DNA of 64,000 bases from Pseudomonas sp. ADAK13 (GTDB lineage: Bacteria > Pseudomonadota > Gammaproteobacteria > Pseudomonadales > Pseudomonadaceae), in contig NZ_CP052860.1 in assembly GCF_012935715.1 (NCBI RefSeq), positions 5,332,001 through 5,396,000 on the forward strand, read 5' to 3'. The translations under genes and the position numbers were made by a program. The notes below the pieces were generated by a model. That model did not search any database, was not told where the DNA came from, and worked only from the letters and a program-made list of their open reading frames with translations. Numbering within the stretch: the stretch's first letter is position 1; each line of letters begins with the position of its first letter. This document shows positions 1 through 9,600 of the stretch, in pieces.

Positions 1-119
1 TGTGCTGGACATGAACCGTTATGAAAACCTTTGATCGGGGGCGAAAGTCTTTTCCGACAAAATTACTAGGACTTTGTACCTCGGTAATAATTTGGCGTAA
101 ACTGCCGGCAAGCCTGTGA

Positions 120-713
<594 letters not shown>

Positions 714-735
714 GTAAGGTGTTCACTGCGGACAT

Positions 736-767
736 AAAAAACGGCGCCCCGTGAGCGCCGTTTTTTT
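736..767 (+). terminator. Rho-independent terminator of nfuA
   Basis: GC-rich hairpin with arms ACGGCGC and GCGCCGT followed by a run of seven T, 23 bases after the nfuA stop. An A-run on the other side may let it work in both directions. Confidence 0.9.
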
Positions 768-817
768 ATGCTTGTTATTCAGTTTGTTACACAATCTTCT
801 TAACGAAGAAGATCAAG

Positions 818-908
818 TGTGGGAGCGGGCTTGCTCGCGAACGCGGTGGATCAGTCGACACCTATATTGACTGGCCCGACGCATTCGCGAGCAAGCCCGC
901 TCCCACAT
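818..908. repeat. Paired REP element (REPIN-like)
   Basis: Two inverted copies of a REP core, GTGGGAGCGGGCTTGCTCGC at the left and its complement at the right, separated by about 45 variable bases. This is the typical P. fluorescens doublet found in intergenic DNA. It fills the gap between the convergent nfuA and cobM transcripts. Confidence 0.85.
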
Positions 909-924
909 TTGGTTCTATGCTCCT

Positions 925-1671
925 TCAGGGGCGGTAGAGGTGGGCATGGCCGGCGCGATACAGCGAGGACTCGCTGAAGCTGTCACTGGCCAGCACCCGG
1001 CCTACCAGAATCAGCGCCGTACGCCGAAAGCCCTTGGCCGCGACTTTCCCGGCAATATCGGCCAGGGTGCCGACAGCCCAATCCTGATCCGGCCAGGTCG
1101 CCCGATGCACCACGGCAATCGGGCAGTCCGCGCCATAGTGAGGCAACAACTCAGCCACGATCTTCTCCAGGTGATTCACGCCCAGGTGGATCGCCATCGT
1201 CGTGCCATGCTGCGCCAGGCTGGCGAACGCTTCACCTGCCGGCATTGCGGTCTTGTCGGCATAACGCGTCAGGATCACGCTTTGAGCGATGTCCGGCAGC
1301 GTCAGCTCAGCCTCCAGCAACGCCGCACAGGCCGCCACGGCCGTCACCCCGGGAATGATCTGGAACGCAATCCCCAGCTCGCGCAACACGCGAATCTGCT
1401 CGCCGATCGCCCCATACAGACTCGGATCCCCGGAATGCACCCGCGCCACATCCTGGCCTTTTCCGTGGGCGGTCTTGATCAGCTCGATGATCTGCTCCAG
1501 ATGCAATTCAGCGCTGTTGACCACGACTTCCGCCTGATGGCCCTCAAGCACCGCCGCCGGAACCAGCGAACCGGCATAGATGATCACCGGGCAACTGCGA
1601 ATCAGCCGCTGGCCCTTGACGGTAATCAGTTCCGGGTCGCCTGGACCTGCGCCGATGAAAAAGACAGTCAT
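925..1671 (-). CDS. cobM: Precorrin-4 C11-methyltransferase CobM
   Basis: 248 residues. It methylates C-11 of precorrin-4 with S-adenosylmethionine in the aerobic cobalamin pathway. The N-terminal glycine loop FIGAGPGDPELIT and the downstream GDPSLYG motif are the usual tetrapyrrole-methylase SAM-site signatures. The open frame extends upstream to 1893, but that extension is low-complexity and lies over the preceding gene spacer. The ATG at 1671 follows an AGGAAC ribosome site and starts exactly at the family's N-terminus. It is the last gene of the minus-strand group cbtB-cbtA-cobE-cobM and is expected to be under the riboswitch at 3154-3345. Confidence 0.94.
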   Translation of the reverse strand: MTVFFIGAGPGDPELITVKGQRLIRSCPVIIYAGSLVPAAVLEGHQAEVVVNSAELHLEQIIELIKTAHGKGQDVARVHSGDPSLYGAIGEQIRVLRELGIAFQIIPGVTAVAACAALLEAELTLPDIAQSVILTRYADKTAMPAGEAFASLAQHGTTMAIHLGVNHLEKIVAELLPHYGADCPIAVVHRATWPDQDWAVGTLADIAGKVAAKGFRRTALILVGRVLASDSFSESSLYRAGHAHLYRP

Positions 1672-1753
1672 GGATATGTTCCTGTGAAAAAAGCACGCGA
1701 GCAGGGCTTCAGATGAAGAATGCTCATGATGGAAGCTGATGATTATCGGGAAT

Positions 1754-2146
1754 TCAGCCGGCGCAAGCCAATGCAAAGGTGGCCTGGGCGGTTTTTTGGC
1801 GGGTGACCAATAAGGTGGCGGGGCGTCGGGACAGCTGTTCAGCCAACGCCAAGGCAGCACTTTCGGCGATGCCGTAGCAGCCGGTATGGGCAAATACAGT
1901 CTCTGACTTATGGCTCAATCGATCTTCGTAAGGCACCAGTTGCGCCGCACTGAAAAACGTCAAAGGCAGTTCCAGCGCCTGGGCGAGTGCGAGCAGCCCC
2001 GGCTCATCCTGCTTGCGATCAAGACTGGCCAGCGCGGTAATTCGCTGGCGCTCAATGCCACCCTCGGCAAGGGCGGCATTGAACAGGTCGAGCAGGGCGT
2101 CGACAGGACAACCCCGCTGGCAACCCAGGCCAACTGCCAGGATCAT
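1754..2146 (-). CDS. cobE: Cobalamin biosynthesis protein CobE (CbiG C-terminal type)
   Basis: 130-residue protein matching the CobE/CbiG C-terminal domain. Features are the N-terminal VGLGCQRGCP, the LASLDRKQDEPGL segment and the near-C-terminal GCYGIAESAAL motif. In aerobic B12 producers CobE is a small accessory protein of the corrin-ring pathway whose exact role is not settled. Its start overlaps the end of cbtA by four bases (ATGA type), which implies translational coupling. Downstream is cobM on the same strand. Confidence 0.88.
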   Translation of the reverse strand: MILAVGLGCQRGCPVDALLDLFNAALAEGGIERQRITALASLDRKQDEPGLLALAQALELPLTFFSAAQLVPYEDRLSHKSETVFAHTGCYGIAESAALALAEQLSRRPATLLVTRQKTAQATFALACAG

Positions 2147-2841
2147 GCCGCGTACTGATCATCACGGTTACGGCGGAACAACCAGGCACTGATCAGGCCC
2201 AGCGCCAGCCAGAAGGCCACGTTGGTCAGTTGCGAGGCAATCTTGAACTGAGCTTCCAGGGCTTCCGGCGCCAGCATCGAGTGGACTTCCGGCTGTGGCG
2301 CGCCGATCACGTGGGGCACCGCCAGGATCGCCACGCCCAGCACTTTCAGCAGCCAGTTGCGACCAAACACGATCAGCGCGATACCGGCCGCGGTGGAGGC
2401 CGCAGTGCCGATCCACCAGATTTGCCGTTGTGCCAGGTCTGCCGCAGCGGTACCCGGCAGTTCAGGCGGCAAACCGAGGGTTGGCGCCAGCACGAACGTG
2501 GCGTAACCGGCCAGGCCCCAAAGCAGGCCTTGAGCCGTGCGGGTCGGGGCGCGCAGGGTGTACAGGCCGGCAAGCATCAGGGCAAAACCTACCGCGACCA
2601 CCAAATTGCCGCCCGTGGTAGACAGCACGCGCTGCCAGCCGTCTTCCGGCTCCCAGGCTTCGGCGTCGTGGGTGTGAGCGGCAGCGCCGGCGTGTTCATG
2701 CACTTCGGTAGCGGCCGGGGCGTTTTCGTAGGTTTCCGCCTGCAAAATCAGCGGGGCGACCCAAAAGCTTTGCAGCAACGTCAGCAACAAGGCGGCCAGA
2801 AGACCGGTGAAACCTGCGGTTTGAGCGATACGCTTGATCAT
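2143..2841 (-). CDS. cbtA: Cobalt transporter subunit CbtA
   Basis: 232-residue inner-membrane protein with about five predicted hydrophobic segments, beginning MIKRIAQTAGFTGLLAALLL. A His/Glu-rich loop (EVHEHAGAAAHTHDAE) sits between the first two segments and may bind metal. CbtA is predicted, from its linkage to B12 riboswitches, to take up cobalt together with CbtB. The start at 2841 was chosen over the open frame to 2946 because the upstream part encodes cbtB sequence in another frame. It lies 11 bases after cbtB. Confidence 0.88.
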   Translation of the reverse strand: MIKRIAQTAGFTGLLAALLLTLLQSFWVAPLILQAETYENAPAATEVHEHAGAAAHTHDAEAWEPEDGWQRVLSTTGGNLVVAVGFALMLAGLYTLRAPTRTAQGLLWGLAGYATFVLAPTLGLPPELPGTAAADLAQRQIWWIGTAASTAAGIALIVFGRNWLLKVLGVAILAVPHVIGAPQPEVHSMLAPEALEAQFKIASQLTNVAFWLALGLISAWLFRRNRDDQYAA

Positions 2842-2852
2842 GTCGGCAGGTC

Positions 2853-3041
2853 TCAGTGGCACGGGAACGCAGCGCTGTGGCGGGTATCGTGGGCGGCGTT
2901 GTGCACCGCTTCGATGTGCGAGAAACCGGCGAAATACACCAGGCACGCGCCAAGAATCGACGCACCGATGGCGGCGGTCAGGCGTTGGCTCAAAGTGGCA
3001 GTGGTGCTGGCGGTAGAGGCAGTGCTGCTGATGATCGACAT
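2853..3041 (-). CDS. cbtB: Cobalt transporter subunit CbtB
   Basis: 62-residue protein with one transmembrane helix (about residues 22-40) and a C-terminal histidine-rich tail, HNAAHDTRHSAAFPCH, typical of CbtB. The small size fits the family. The ATG at 3041 is preferred over the longer frame. It is the first gene after the B12 riboswitch at 3154-3345, which suggests that cobalt uptake is shut down when cobalamin is plentiful. Confidence 0.9.
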   Translation of the reverse strand: MSIISSTASTASTTATLSQRLTAAIGASILGACLVYFAGFSHIEAVHNAAHDTRHSAAFPCH

Positions 3042-3153
3042 GGCGCGTCCCTTCTGGGTTTCAGGGTGACACGAGCGCATGAAAACCCCGCGAGCCAGGC
3101 ACGCAGGGTTCCGAACAGCGCCCGCCCACCGCGGGTTTGTTATCTGATTTTTT

Positions 3154-3345
3154 CGGGCCGGTCTCCGGGCTTGCGAGGGGCCTGGGCCTTAAAACATCAC
3201 CTTCCCATGCCGTACAGGCACAGTGGATTTGATGTTTCACTCGCTTACCGTTGCGGGGGCAGCACCGGACTCGTCACGCCCTTGAGTAAGGGCACATGAC
3301 TCACCGGTTTCCCGTTTCACCCTGTGAAGGGCACCCGAAACAAGA
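3154..3345 (-). ncRNA. Cobalamin (B12) riboswitch upstream of cbtB
   Basis: Read on the minus strand, this leader contains the conserved GCTGCCCCCGCAACGGTAA core and, near its 3' end, the B12 box AAGCCCGGAGACCGGCC (plus-strand 3156-3172). It ends about 110 bases before the cbtB start. Boundaries are estimated from these conserved blocks. It probably represses cbtBA-cobE-cobM when adenosylcobalamin binds. Confidence 0.93.
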
Positions 3346-3389
3346 TGTGTAGGAGAGCATGGGCGGGCGATGGGCGTCAAATCGCCGGT

Positions 3390-4658
3390 TTACTGCCAGC
3401 GCTTGAACAGCACACTGGCATTCACGCCACCAAACCCGAACCCGTTGGAAATCGCGTATTCAATCGGCAGCGGCCGGGCCTGGCCACGCACCAGATTCAG
3501 CCCGGCGGCGGCCGGGTCCGGGTTGTCCAGGTTGAGGGTGGCCGGGGCTATCTGGTCACGCAGGGCAAGCACGGTGAAGATCGCTTCAATCCCGCCCGCA
3601 GCGCCCAACAGATGGCCGGTCGCCGATTTTGTGGCACTGATAGCGACACTCGAATCGGCGCCGAACAGCGTATTGATCGCCGCCAGCTCACCGTTGTCGC
3701 CGACAGGTGTGGAGGTGGCATGGGCGTTCAAATGCTGGATCTGTGCCGGGGTGATCCCCGCTTGGGCAATCGCCGCCTCCATTGCACGACGTGCGCCGGA
3801 GCCGTCTTCGGGCCCTGAAGTCATGTGATAGGCATCGGCACTGGTGCCGTATCCCACCAGCTCCGCAATCGGCGTCGCGCCCCGGGCCAGCGCATGCTCC
3901 AGTTCTTCGATCACCAGTAACCCGGCACCTTCGCCCATCACAAACCCGTCGCGGCCTTGATCAAATGGGCGGGAAGCGAGCGCCGGCGTGTCGTTGTAAT
4001 CGCTGGACAGCGCCCGCGCCGCGGCAAAGCCGCCCAGGCTGACGCGGTGGATGCAAGCTTCGGCGCCGCCACACACGGCGATGTCGATTTCGCCGGCGCG
4101 GATCATGCGCGCGGCATCACCAATGGCTTGTACGCCGGCGGCGCACGCGGTGACGGGGGAGCCAAGCGGGCCTTTCAGCTGATGCTGGATCGACACATGC
4201 CCGGCGGCCATGTTGCCGAGGAATGACGGGATCGTGAACGGCGACAGGCGGCGCGGCCCTTTGCTGTCAGCGGTGCGCACCGCCTCGGCAATCGCCGGGA
4301 AACCACCGACGCCGGAAGCAATAATCGTCGCGGTGCGTTCTTGCTGGGATGCGGTTTGCGGCGCCCAGCCCGCCTGCGCCAGGGCTTCCTGCGCTGCGGC
4401 GAGGGCGAACACGATGAACCGATCCATCTTGCGTTGCTCTTTGGCGGGGATCACGCTGTCGGAGTCAAACCCGGCGTGCGGGTCCTGATCCCGGCCCAGC
4501 ACCTGGCCGCCAATGCTGATTGCCAAGTCACCGACCAAGGCCTCGGGTAGCCTGCGGATCCCGGATTCACCTGCCAACAGGCGTTTCCAGGTCTGCTCCA
4601 CGCCGGTTGCCAGCGGGGTGACTGCACCCATGCCGGTCACAACAATTCGCTTATTCAT
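3390..4658 (-). CDS. Beta-ketoacyl-ACP synthase II-type enzyme (FabF-like)
   Basis: 422-residue condensing enzyme with an intact Cys-His-His triad: C172 in TACAAG, H313 in NAHATSTPVGD and H349 in KSATGHLLGA. It should condense malonyl-ACP with an acyl-ACP. The neighbouring divergent HxlR regulator resembles the arrangement of the second FabF paralogue (fabF2) of P. aeruginosa, so this is unlikely to be the housekeeping fabF, which normally lies beside acpP. It has no evident link to cobalamin despite lying between two B12 riboswitches. It may serve stress-induced or specialised fatty-acid synthesis. Confidence 0.9.
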   Translation of the reverse strand: MNKRIVVTGMGAVTPLATGVEQTWKRLLAGESGIRRLPEALVGDLAISIGGQVLGRDQDPHAGFDSDSVIPAKEQRKMDRFIVFALAAAQEALAQAGWAPQTASQQERTATIIASGVGGFPAIAEAVRTADSKGPRRLSPFTIPSFLGNMAAGHVSIQHQLKGPLGSPVTACAAGVQAIGDAARMIRAGEIDIAVCGGAEACIHRVSLGGFAAARALSSDYNDTPALASRPFDQGRDGFVMGEGAGLLVIEELEHALARGATPIAELVGYGTSADAYHMTSGPEDGSGARRAMEAAIAQAGITPAQIQHLNAHATSTPVGDNGELAAINTLFGADSSVAISATKSATGHLLGAAGGIEAIFTVLALRDQIAPATLNLDNPDPAAAGLNLVRGQARPLPIEYAISNGFGFGGVNASVLFKRWQ

Positions 4659-4705
4659 GATCGCTTAGCTCCGCCATTTCAGTTTGGTAGCAATGCTGCG
4701 ACGAA

Positions 4706-4722
4706 ACTATCATTATGAAAGT
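4706..4722. promoter_or_regulatory. Putative HxlR operator in the divergent fabF-like/regulator gap
   Basis: Imperfect palindrome ACTATCATTATGAAAGT with 8-base arms around a single central base and one mismatch. It lies in the 112-bp divergent spacer, 48 bases from the FabF-like start and 49 from the regulator start. The position suits a site that controls both genes. The assignment is inferred from symmetry alone. Confidence 0.5.
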
Positions 4723-4770
4723 AACATCGAACAGCTTAAATTTTCGGGGCCGCCCCACAGAGGAACTGCA

Positions 4771-5292
4771 ATGCAACGTAAGTCACTGGTAAATGCCGAA
4801 TGCCCGGTAGCCCGTGGAGTGGAAAGGGTAGGCGAGTGGTGGAGCATCCTGATCATGCGCGATGCGCTGCAAGGCTTGCGGCGCTTTGACGAGTTCTCCC
4901 AGAGCCTGGAGATTGCCCCCAACATGCTCACGCGCCGGCTTAACAGCCTGGTGGATGCCGGCCTGCTGGAGCGCCGGCAATACAGCGAGCGGCCGCCGCG
5001 TTTCGAGTACGTGCCGACGCCGGTGGGCGAGGATTTCCGGGTGGTGATCATGGCGTTTATCGGCTGGGGCAACCGCCACTTCGCCACCGAAGGTGAAAGC
5101 CTGCAGTTGGTCGACCGGGAAACCCGGCGCCCAGTGGAAGTGGCGGTGGTGGAAGCCGGTAGCGGGGCGCGTGTGCCCGTTGAACAATGCAGCGTGCAAG
5201 CCGGGCCGGCAGCGAGCGAGGGCATGCTGGAGCGCCTGGCGCTGCTTCGCGCCAAGCGCTCGGACATTGACCCGTCCCCGCGCACTGCGTAG
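4771..5292 (+). CDS. HxlR-family transcriptional regulator
   Basis: 173 residues. The N-terminal ~100 residues are a winged-helix HxlR domain: the conserved cysteine in ECPVARGVE, then WWSILIMRDALQG and the recognition region APNMLTRRLNSLVDAGLLER. The C-terminal ~70 residues (VDRETRRPVEVAVVEAG onwards) are a short extension found in longer HxlR members. The ATG at 4771 has an AGAGGAAC ribosome site, so the frame from 4684 is not used. It is divergent from the FabF-like gene and probably its regulator. The conserved HxlR cysteine can act as a thiol or electrophile sensor in relatives. Confidence 0.88.
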   Translation: MQRKSLVNAECPVARGVERVGEWWSILIMRDALQGLRRFDEFSQSLEIAPNMLTRRLNSLVDAGLLERRQYSERPPRFEYVPTPVGEDFRVVIMAFIGWGNRHFATEGESLQLVDRETRRPVEVAVVEAGSGARVPVEQCSVQAGPAASEGMLERLALLRAKRSDIDPSPRTA

Positions 5293-5299
5293 CCTTGCA

Positions 5300-5476
5300 C
5301 GTTCGAGGTTCTTCGGCCCAGGCCGAAGCTAAGAAGGGAACGCGGTCGATGCCGCGGCTGCCCCCGCAACTGTAAAGGGTTTATCTGACTGCCACGCCAC
5401 TGCCTGAACAAGGCGGGAAGGCGCAGCCAGCGCCGGCCACACCGTCGGCAAGCCCCAAGCCAGGAGACCTGCCTCG
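5300..5476 (+). ncRNA. Cobalamin (B12) riboswitch upstream of cobW
   Basis: Contains the conserved GGCTGCCCCCGCAACTGTAA core (5356-5375) and the B12 box AAGCCAGGAGACCTGCC (5457-5473), and ends about 108 bases before cobW. It is the second B12 riboswitch in the window and points the opposite way from the one at 3154-3345. Boundaries are approximate. Confidence 0.95.
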
Positions 5477-5583
5477 CAACCGATTTTCTACTTCAACCGG
5501 GCGGGGTGATCCGGTGGCGAATTCTGCTTCTGCGCACCCGCGCAGGGCCACTCGTCCCGTATGCCCGCCCCAAAGGGCATCCG

Positions 5584-6645
5584 ATGAAAACACTGGCCAA
5601 ACTCCCCGTCACCATCGTTACCGGCTTCCTCGGCTCGGGCAAGACCACCTTGCTGCGCCACATGCTGGACAACGCCCAGGGGCGCCGCATTGCGGTGATC
5701 GTCAACGAGTTCGGCGAGCTGGGCATTGACGGTGAAATCCTCAAGCAATGCTCCATCGGCTGCACCGAGGAAGAAGCCAACGGCCGCGTCTACGAGCTGG
5801 CCAACGGCTGCCTGTGCTGCACCGTCCAGGAAGAGTTCTTCCCGGTGATGCGCGAACTGGTGGCCCGTCGCGGCGACCTCGACCATATCCTCATCGAAAC
5901 TTCAGGCCTGGCCCTGCCAAAACCGTTGGTCCAGGCGTTCCAGTGGCCGGAAATCCGCAGTGCCTGCACCGTTGACGCGGTGATCACCGTGGTCGACAGC
6001 CCGGCTGTGGCCGCTGGCACTTTCGCCGCTTTCCCGGACCAGGTTGACGCTCAGCGCAAACTCGACCCGAACCTGGACCACGAATCCCCACTGCACGAGC
6101 TGTTCGCCGACCAACTGGCCAGCGCCGACTTGGTGATCCTCAACAAGTGCGACCTGATCAGCCCTGAAGACCTGGCCCGTGTGCGCCTGGAAGTGGCTGA
6201 AGAGCTGCCGCCCGCGGTAAAAATCATCGAAGCCAGCAGCGGTCGCCTGCCGCTGGACGTGCTGATCGGCTTGGGCGCTGGCTCCGAAGAGCACATCGAC
6301 GGTCGCCACAGCCACCATGATCATCACCACGAAGGTGAAGACGACCACGACCACGACGCCTTCGATTCGATCTCCATCGAACTGCCCCAGGCAGACGAAA
6401 GCCTGCTGCTCGACGCCCTGACCCAACTGGTGGTCCAGCACGGCATCCTGCGGGTCAAGGGTTTCGCGGCGATCCCGAACAAGCCGATGCGCCTGCTGAT
6501 CCAGGGCGTGGGCACGCGTTTCGACAAGCACTTCGACCGCGCCTGGCGCGCCGATGAGCCGCGCGCCACGCACCTGGTGCTGATCGGCCAGGAACTGGAC
6601 GCCGCCTTGCTCGAAGCGCAATTGCGCGCTGCCCTCAGCGTTTAA
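5584..6645 (+). CDS. cobW: Cobalamin biosynthesis GTPase/metallochaperone CobW
   Basis: 353-residue G3E-family GTPase thought to deliver Co2+ to the cobaltochelatase. The P-loop is GFLGSGKTT (residues 14-22). The metal-binding CxCC motif is C76/C78/C79 in NGCLCCTV. A histidine/aspartate-rich stretch (HSHHDHHHEGEDDHDHD) lies near residue 240 and precedes the CobW C-terminal domain. The start at 5584 is the ATG directly before the conserved LPVTIVTGF. cobN follows after three bases, so cobW-cobN-chlI-vWA form one transcript behind the riboswitch. Confidence 0.95.
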   Translation: MKTLAKLPVTIVTGFLGSGKTTLLRHMLDNAQGRRIAVIVNEFGELGIDGEILKQCSIGCTEEEANGRVYELANGCLCCTVQEEFFPVMRELVARRGDLDHILIETSGLALPKPLVQAFQWPEIRSACTVDAVITVVDSPAVAAGTFAAFPDQVDAQRKLDPNLDHESPLHELFADQLASADLVILNKCDLISPEDLARVRLEVAEELPPAVKIIEASSGRLPLDVLIGLGAGSEEHIDGRHSHHDHHHEGEDDHDHDAFDSISIELPQADESLLLDALTQLVVQHGILRVKGFAAIPNKPMRLLIQGVGTRFDKHFDRAWRADEPRATHLVLIGQELDAALLEAQLRAALSV

Positions 6646-6648
6646 ATC

Positions 6649-9600
6649 ATGCACCTGCTCAGGACCCAGCCCGGCGGTTTCGTCTCGGATGACAACATTG
6701 CCGACCTTGGCCAAACCCCCGCCGAGCTGGTGATCCTGTGCAGCGGTGACTCCAGCCTGGCGCTGCTGGCAGAAGCGGCCCAGCAGTTGCCCGAGGATTA
6801 CCCGAGCCTGCGCCTGGCCAACCCGATGCAGGTGCAGAACCACGCCTCGGTCGACTTGTACGTGGACGAGGTACTGCGCCACGCCAAGGTCATCCTGATT
6901 TCGCTGCACGGCGGTATCGGCTATTGGCGGTACGGTATCGAGCGCCTCGTTGAGCTGGCCGAGCGCGGTGTGCAGCTGATCCTGGTGCCGGGGGATGATC
7001 GCCCGGACCCGGAACTCAGTGGCCTGAGTACCGTGGGCGTGGAGGAGCGTGACCGGCTTTGGCACTTCCTGCGCCAGGGCGGCCTGGGCAATGCGCTGGA
7101 TTTCTATCGTTGCCTGGCGGCCGGCTACCTGGGCCGCGATTACGCCTGGGACGAGCCACAAACCCTGCCGCGTACCGCGATTTATCACCCGCACAAAGCC
7201 AATGCCCGTCTCAACGATTGGCAAGCCGACTGGCAACCTGGTGTTCCGGTGGCGGCGGTGCTGTTCTACCGCTCCCATTTGCAGGCGGCCAATACCGGTT
7301 TTATCGATGTGTTTTGCCAGCGCTTGCAGGCGGCGGGCCTTAATCCGTTGCCGATGGCGGTGGCCAGTTTGAAAGAACCCGGCTGCCTGACGGTGGTCGA
7401 GGACCTGCTGGACGAAGTGCACGCCTCGGTGATTCTCAACACCACCGGCTTTGCCCAATCCAGCCCCGAAGCGCCGCACCTGCGGCCGTTTCGCCGCAAC
7501 ATCCCGGTGATCCAGGCGATTTGCGCCCAGGACAACGAGCCCGGCTGGCAGGCCAGCGAACAAGGCCTCGGCCCGCGCGACCTGGCGATGCACATTGCCT
7601 TGCCGGAACTGGACGGGCGCATCATCAGCCGGCCCATCAGCTTCAAGGACCTGGCCTGGCGCAGCGAGCGCAGTCAGTCGGATGTCGTGTGCTACCGCGC
7701 GCAGCCTGAGCGTATGGACTTTGTCGCCGAGCTTGCGCGGCGCTGGGTCGATCTGGCGCGGGTACCGAATGGCGAAAAGCGTATCGCGCTGATCCTCGCC
7801 AACTACCCGACCCGGGACGGACGTATCGGCAATGGTGTGGGGCTGGACACGCCGGCCGCCGCGCTGAATATCCTGCGGGCCTTGAAGATCGAAGGTTATC
7901 CGTTGCCGGACGTGCTGCCGGAGAGCGGCACGGCGTTGATTCAGGAGCTGTTGGGCGGCGTCAGCAATGACCTCGACAGCCTTGACCTGCGTCCCTGTCA
8001 TCAAAGCCTCGCGCTCGATGACTATGAAGCGATGTTCAACCGCTTGCCCGAATCCAATCGCCAGGCGGTGTTGGCACGCTGGGGCACGCCCCATAACGAC
8101 CCGATGTTCCGCGACGGCCGCATGATGATCGCCGGCCTGCGCTTTGGCCTGACCTTCGTTGGCATCCAGCCAGCCCGGGGTTATCAAGTGGACGCCAGCG
8201 CGGTTTATCACGATCCCGACCTGGTGCCGCCCCATGGCTACCTGGCGTTCTACTTCTGGTTGCGCCAGACCTACGGCGCCCACGGCGTGATCCACGTCGG
8301 CAAGCACGGCAACCTGGAGTGGCTGCCGGGCAAGGGCGTCGGGCTTTCGGAAAATTGCTGGCCTGACGCACTGCTGGGGCCGTTGCCGAACATCTCCCCG
8401 TTTATCGTCAACGACCCGGGCGAGGGCGCCCAGGCCAAGCGCCGTACACAGGCGGTGATCATCGACCACCTGATGCCGCCGCTGACGCGCGCCGAAACCT
8501 ACGGGCCGCTGCGCGACCTGGAGCTGTTGGCCGACGAATATTATGAAGCCCAACTGCTCGACCCACGGCGCGCCCGCGAGCTGCAAAAAGATATCCTCAA
8601 GCTGGTGCGGGAAACCCGTATCGACCAAGAGTTGGCTCTCGACGAAAACCTCGACAACGATGCCGACGCCGCCATCTGGCTGCCACGCCTGGACACTTAC
8701 CTGTGTGACTTGAAGGAGTCGCAGATTCGCGATGGCCTGCACATCTTCGGTGAGTCGCCCGAGGGCCGGTTGCGCATCGACACCTTGCTGGCGTTGCTGC
8801 GCATTCCGCGTGGCGATGGTCGTGGGCCGCAGTCGAGCCTGCTGCGGGTACTGGCCAAGGCCTTTGAGTTGGGCTTCGACCCGCTGGATTGTGCCCTGGC
8901 CGAGCCGTGGACCGGGCGTCGTCCCGAGGTGTTGCAGAAGATCGATACGCAATTGTGGCGCACCGCAGGCGACACCCGCGAACGCCTCGAACTGTACGCC
9001 GCCCGCCTGATCGAGCAGGCGCTGGAAGGGCCGGTGGAGCAGCTTGAAGAGCGCGGCTGGGAAGACGTCAAGTCGGTGATCGAGAGCTTGCGCATCGTCG
9101 TCGCGCCGCGCCTGGATGCTTGCGGCCCGGCGGAAATGCGTGGCTTGCTGGATGCCCTGAGCGGGCGTTTCGTGCCGGCTGGCCCCAGTGGCGCGCCGAG
9201 CCGGGGCCGTCTGGACGTACTGCCTACCGGGCGTAACTTTTTCTCGGTGGATGTGCGCAATCTGCCGACCACCACCGCGTGGCGCATCGGCTTCCAGTCG
9301 GCGAACCTGATTCTTGAGCGTCACCTGCAAGACCACGGCGACCACCTGCGCCAACTCGGCCTGTCGGTGTGGGGCACTGCCACCATGCGCACCGGCGGCG
9401 ACGACATCGCCCAGGCCATGGCGCTGATGGGCGTGCGCCCGGTGTGGGCCACGGGCAGCCAGCGGGTGGATGACTTTGAAATCCTGCCGATCAGCCTGCT
9501 GGACCGGCCACGAGTGGATGTGACGTTGCGCGTGTCGGGGTTCTTCCGCGATGCGTTCGCCAACCTGATCCGCCTGTTCGACGCGGCGGTGCAAGCCGTG

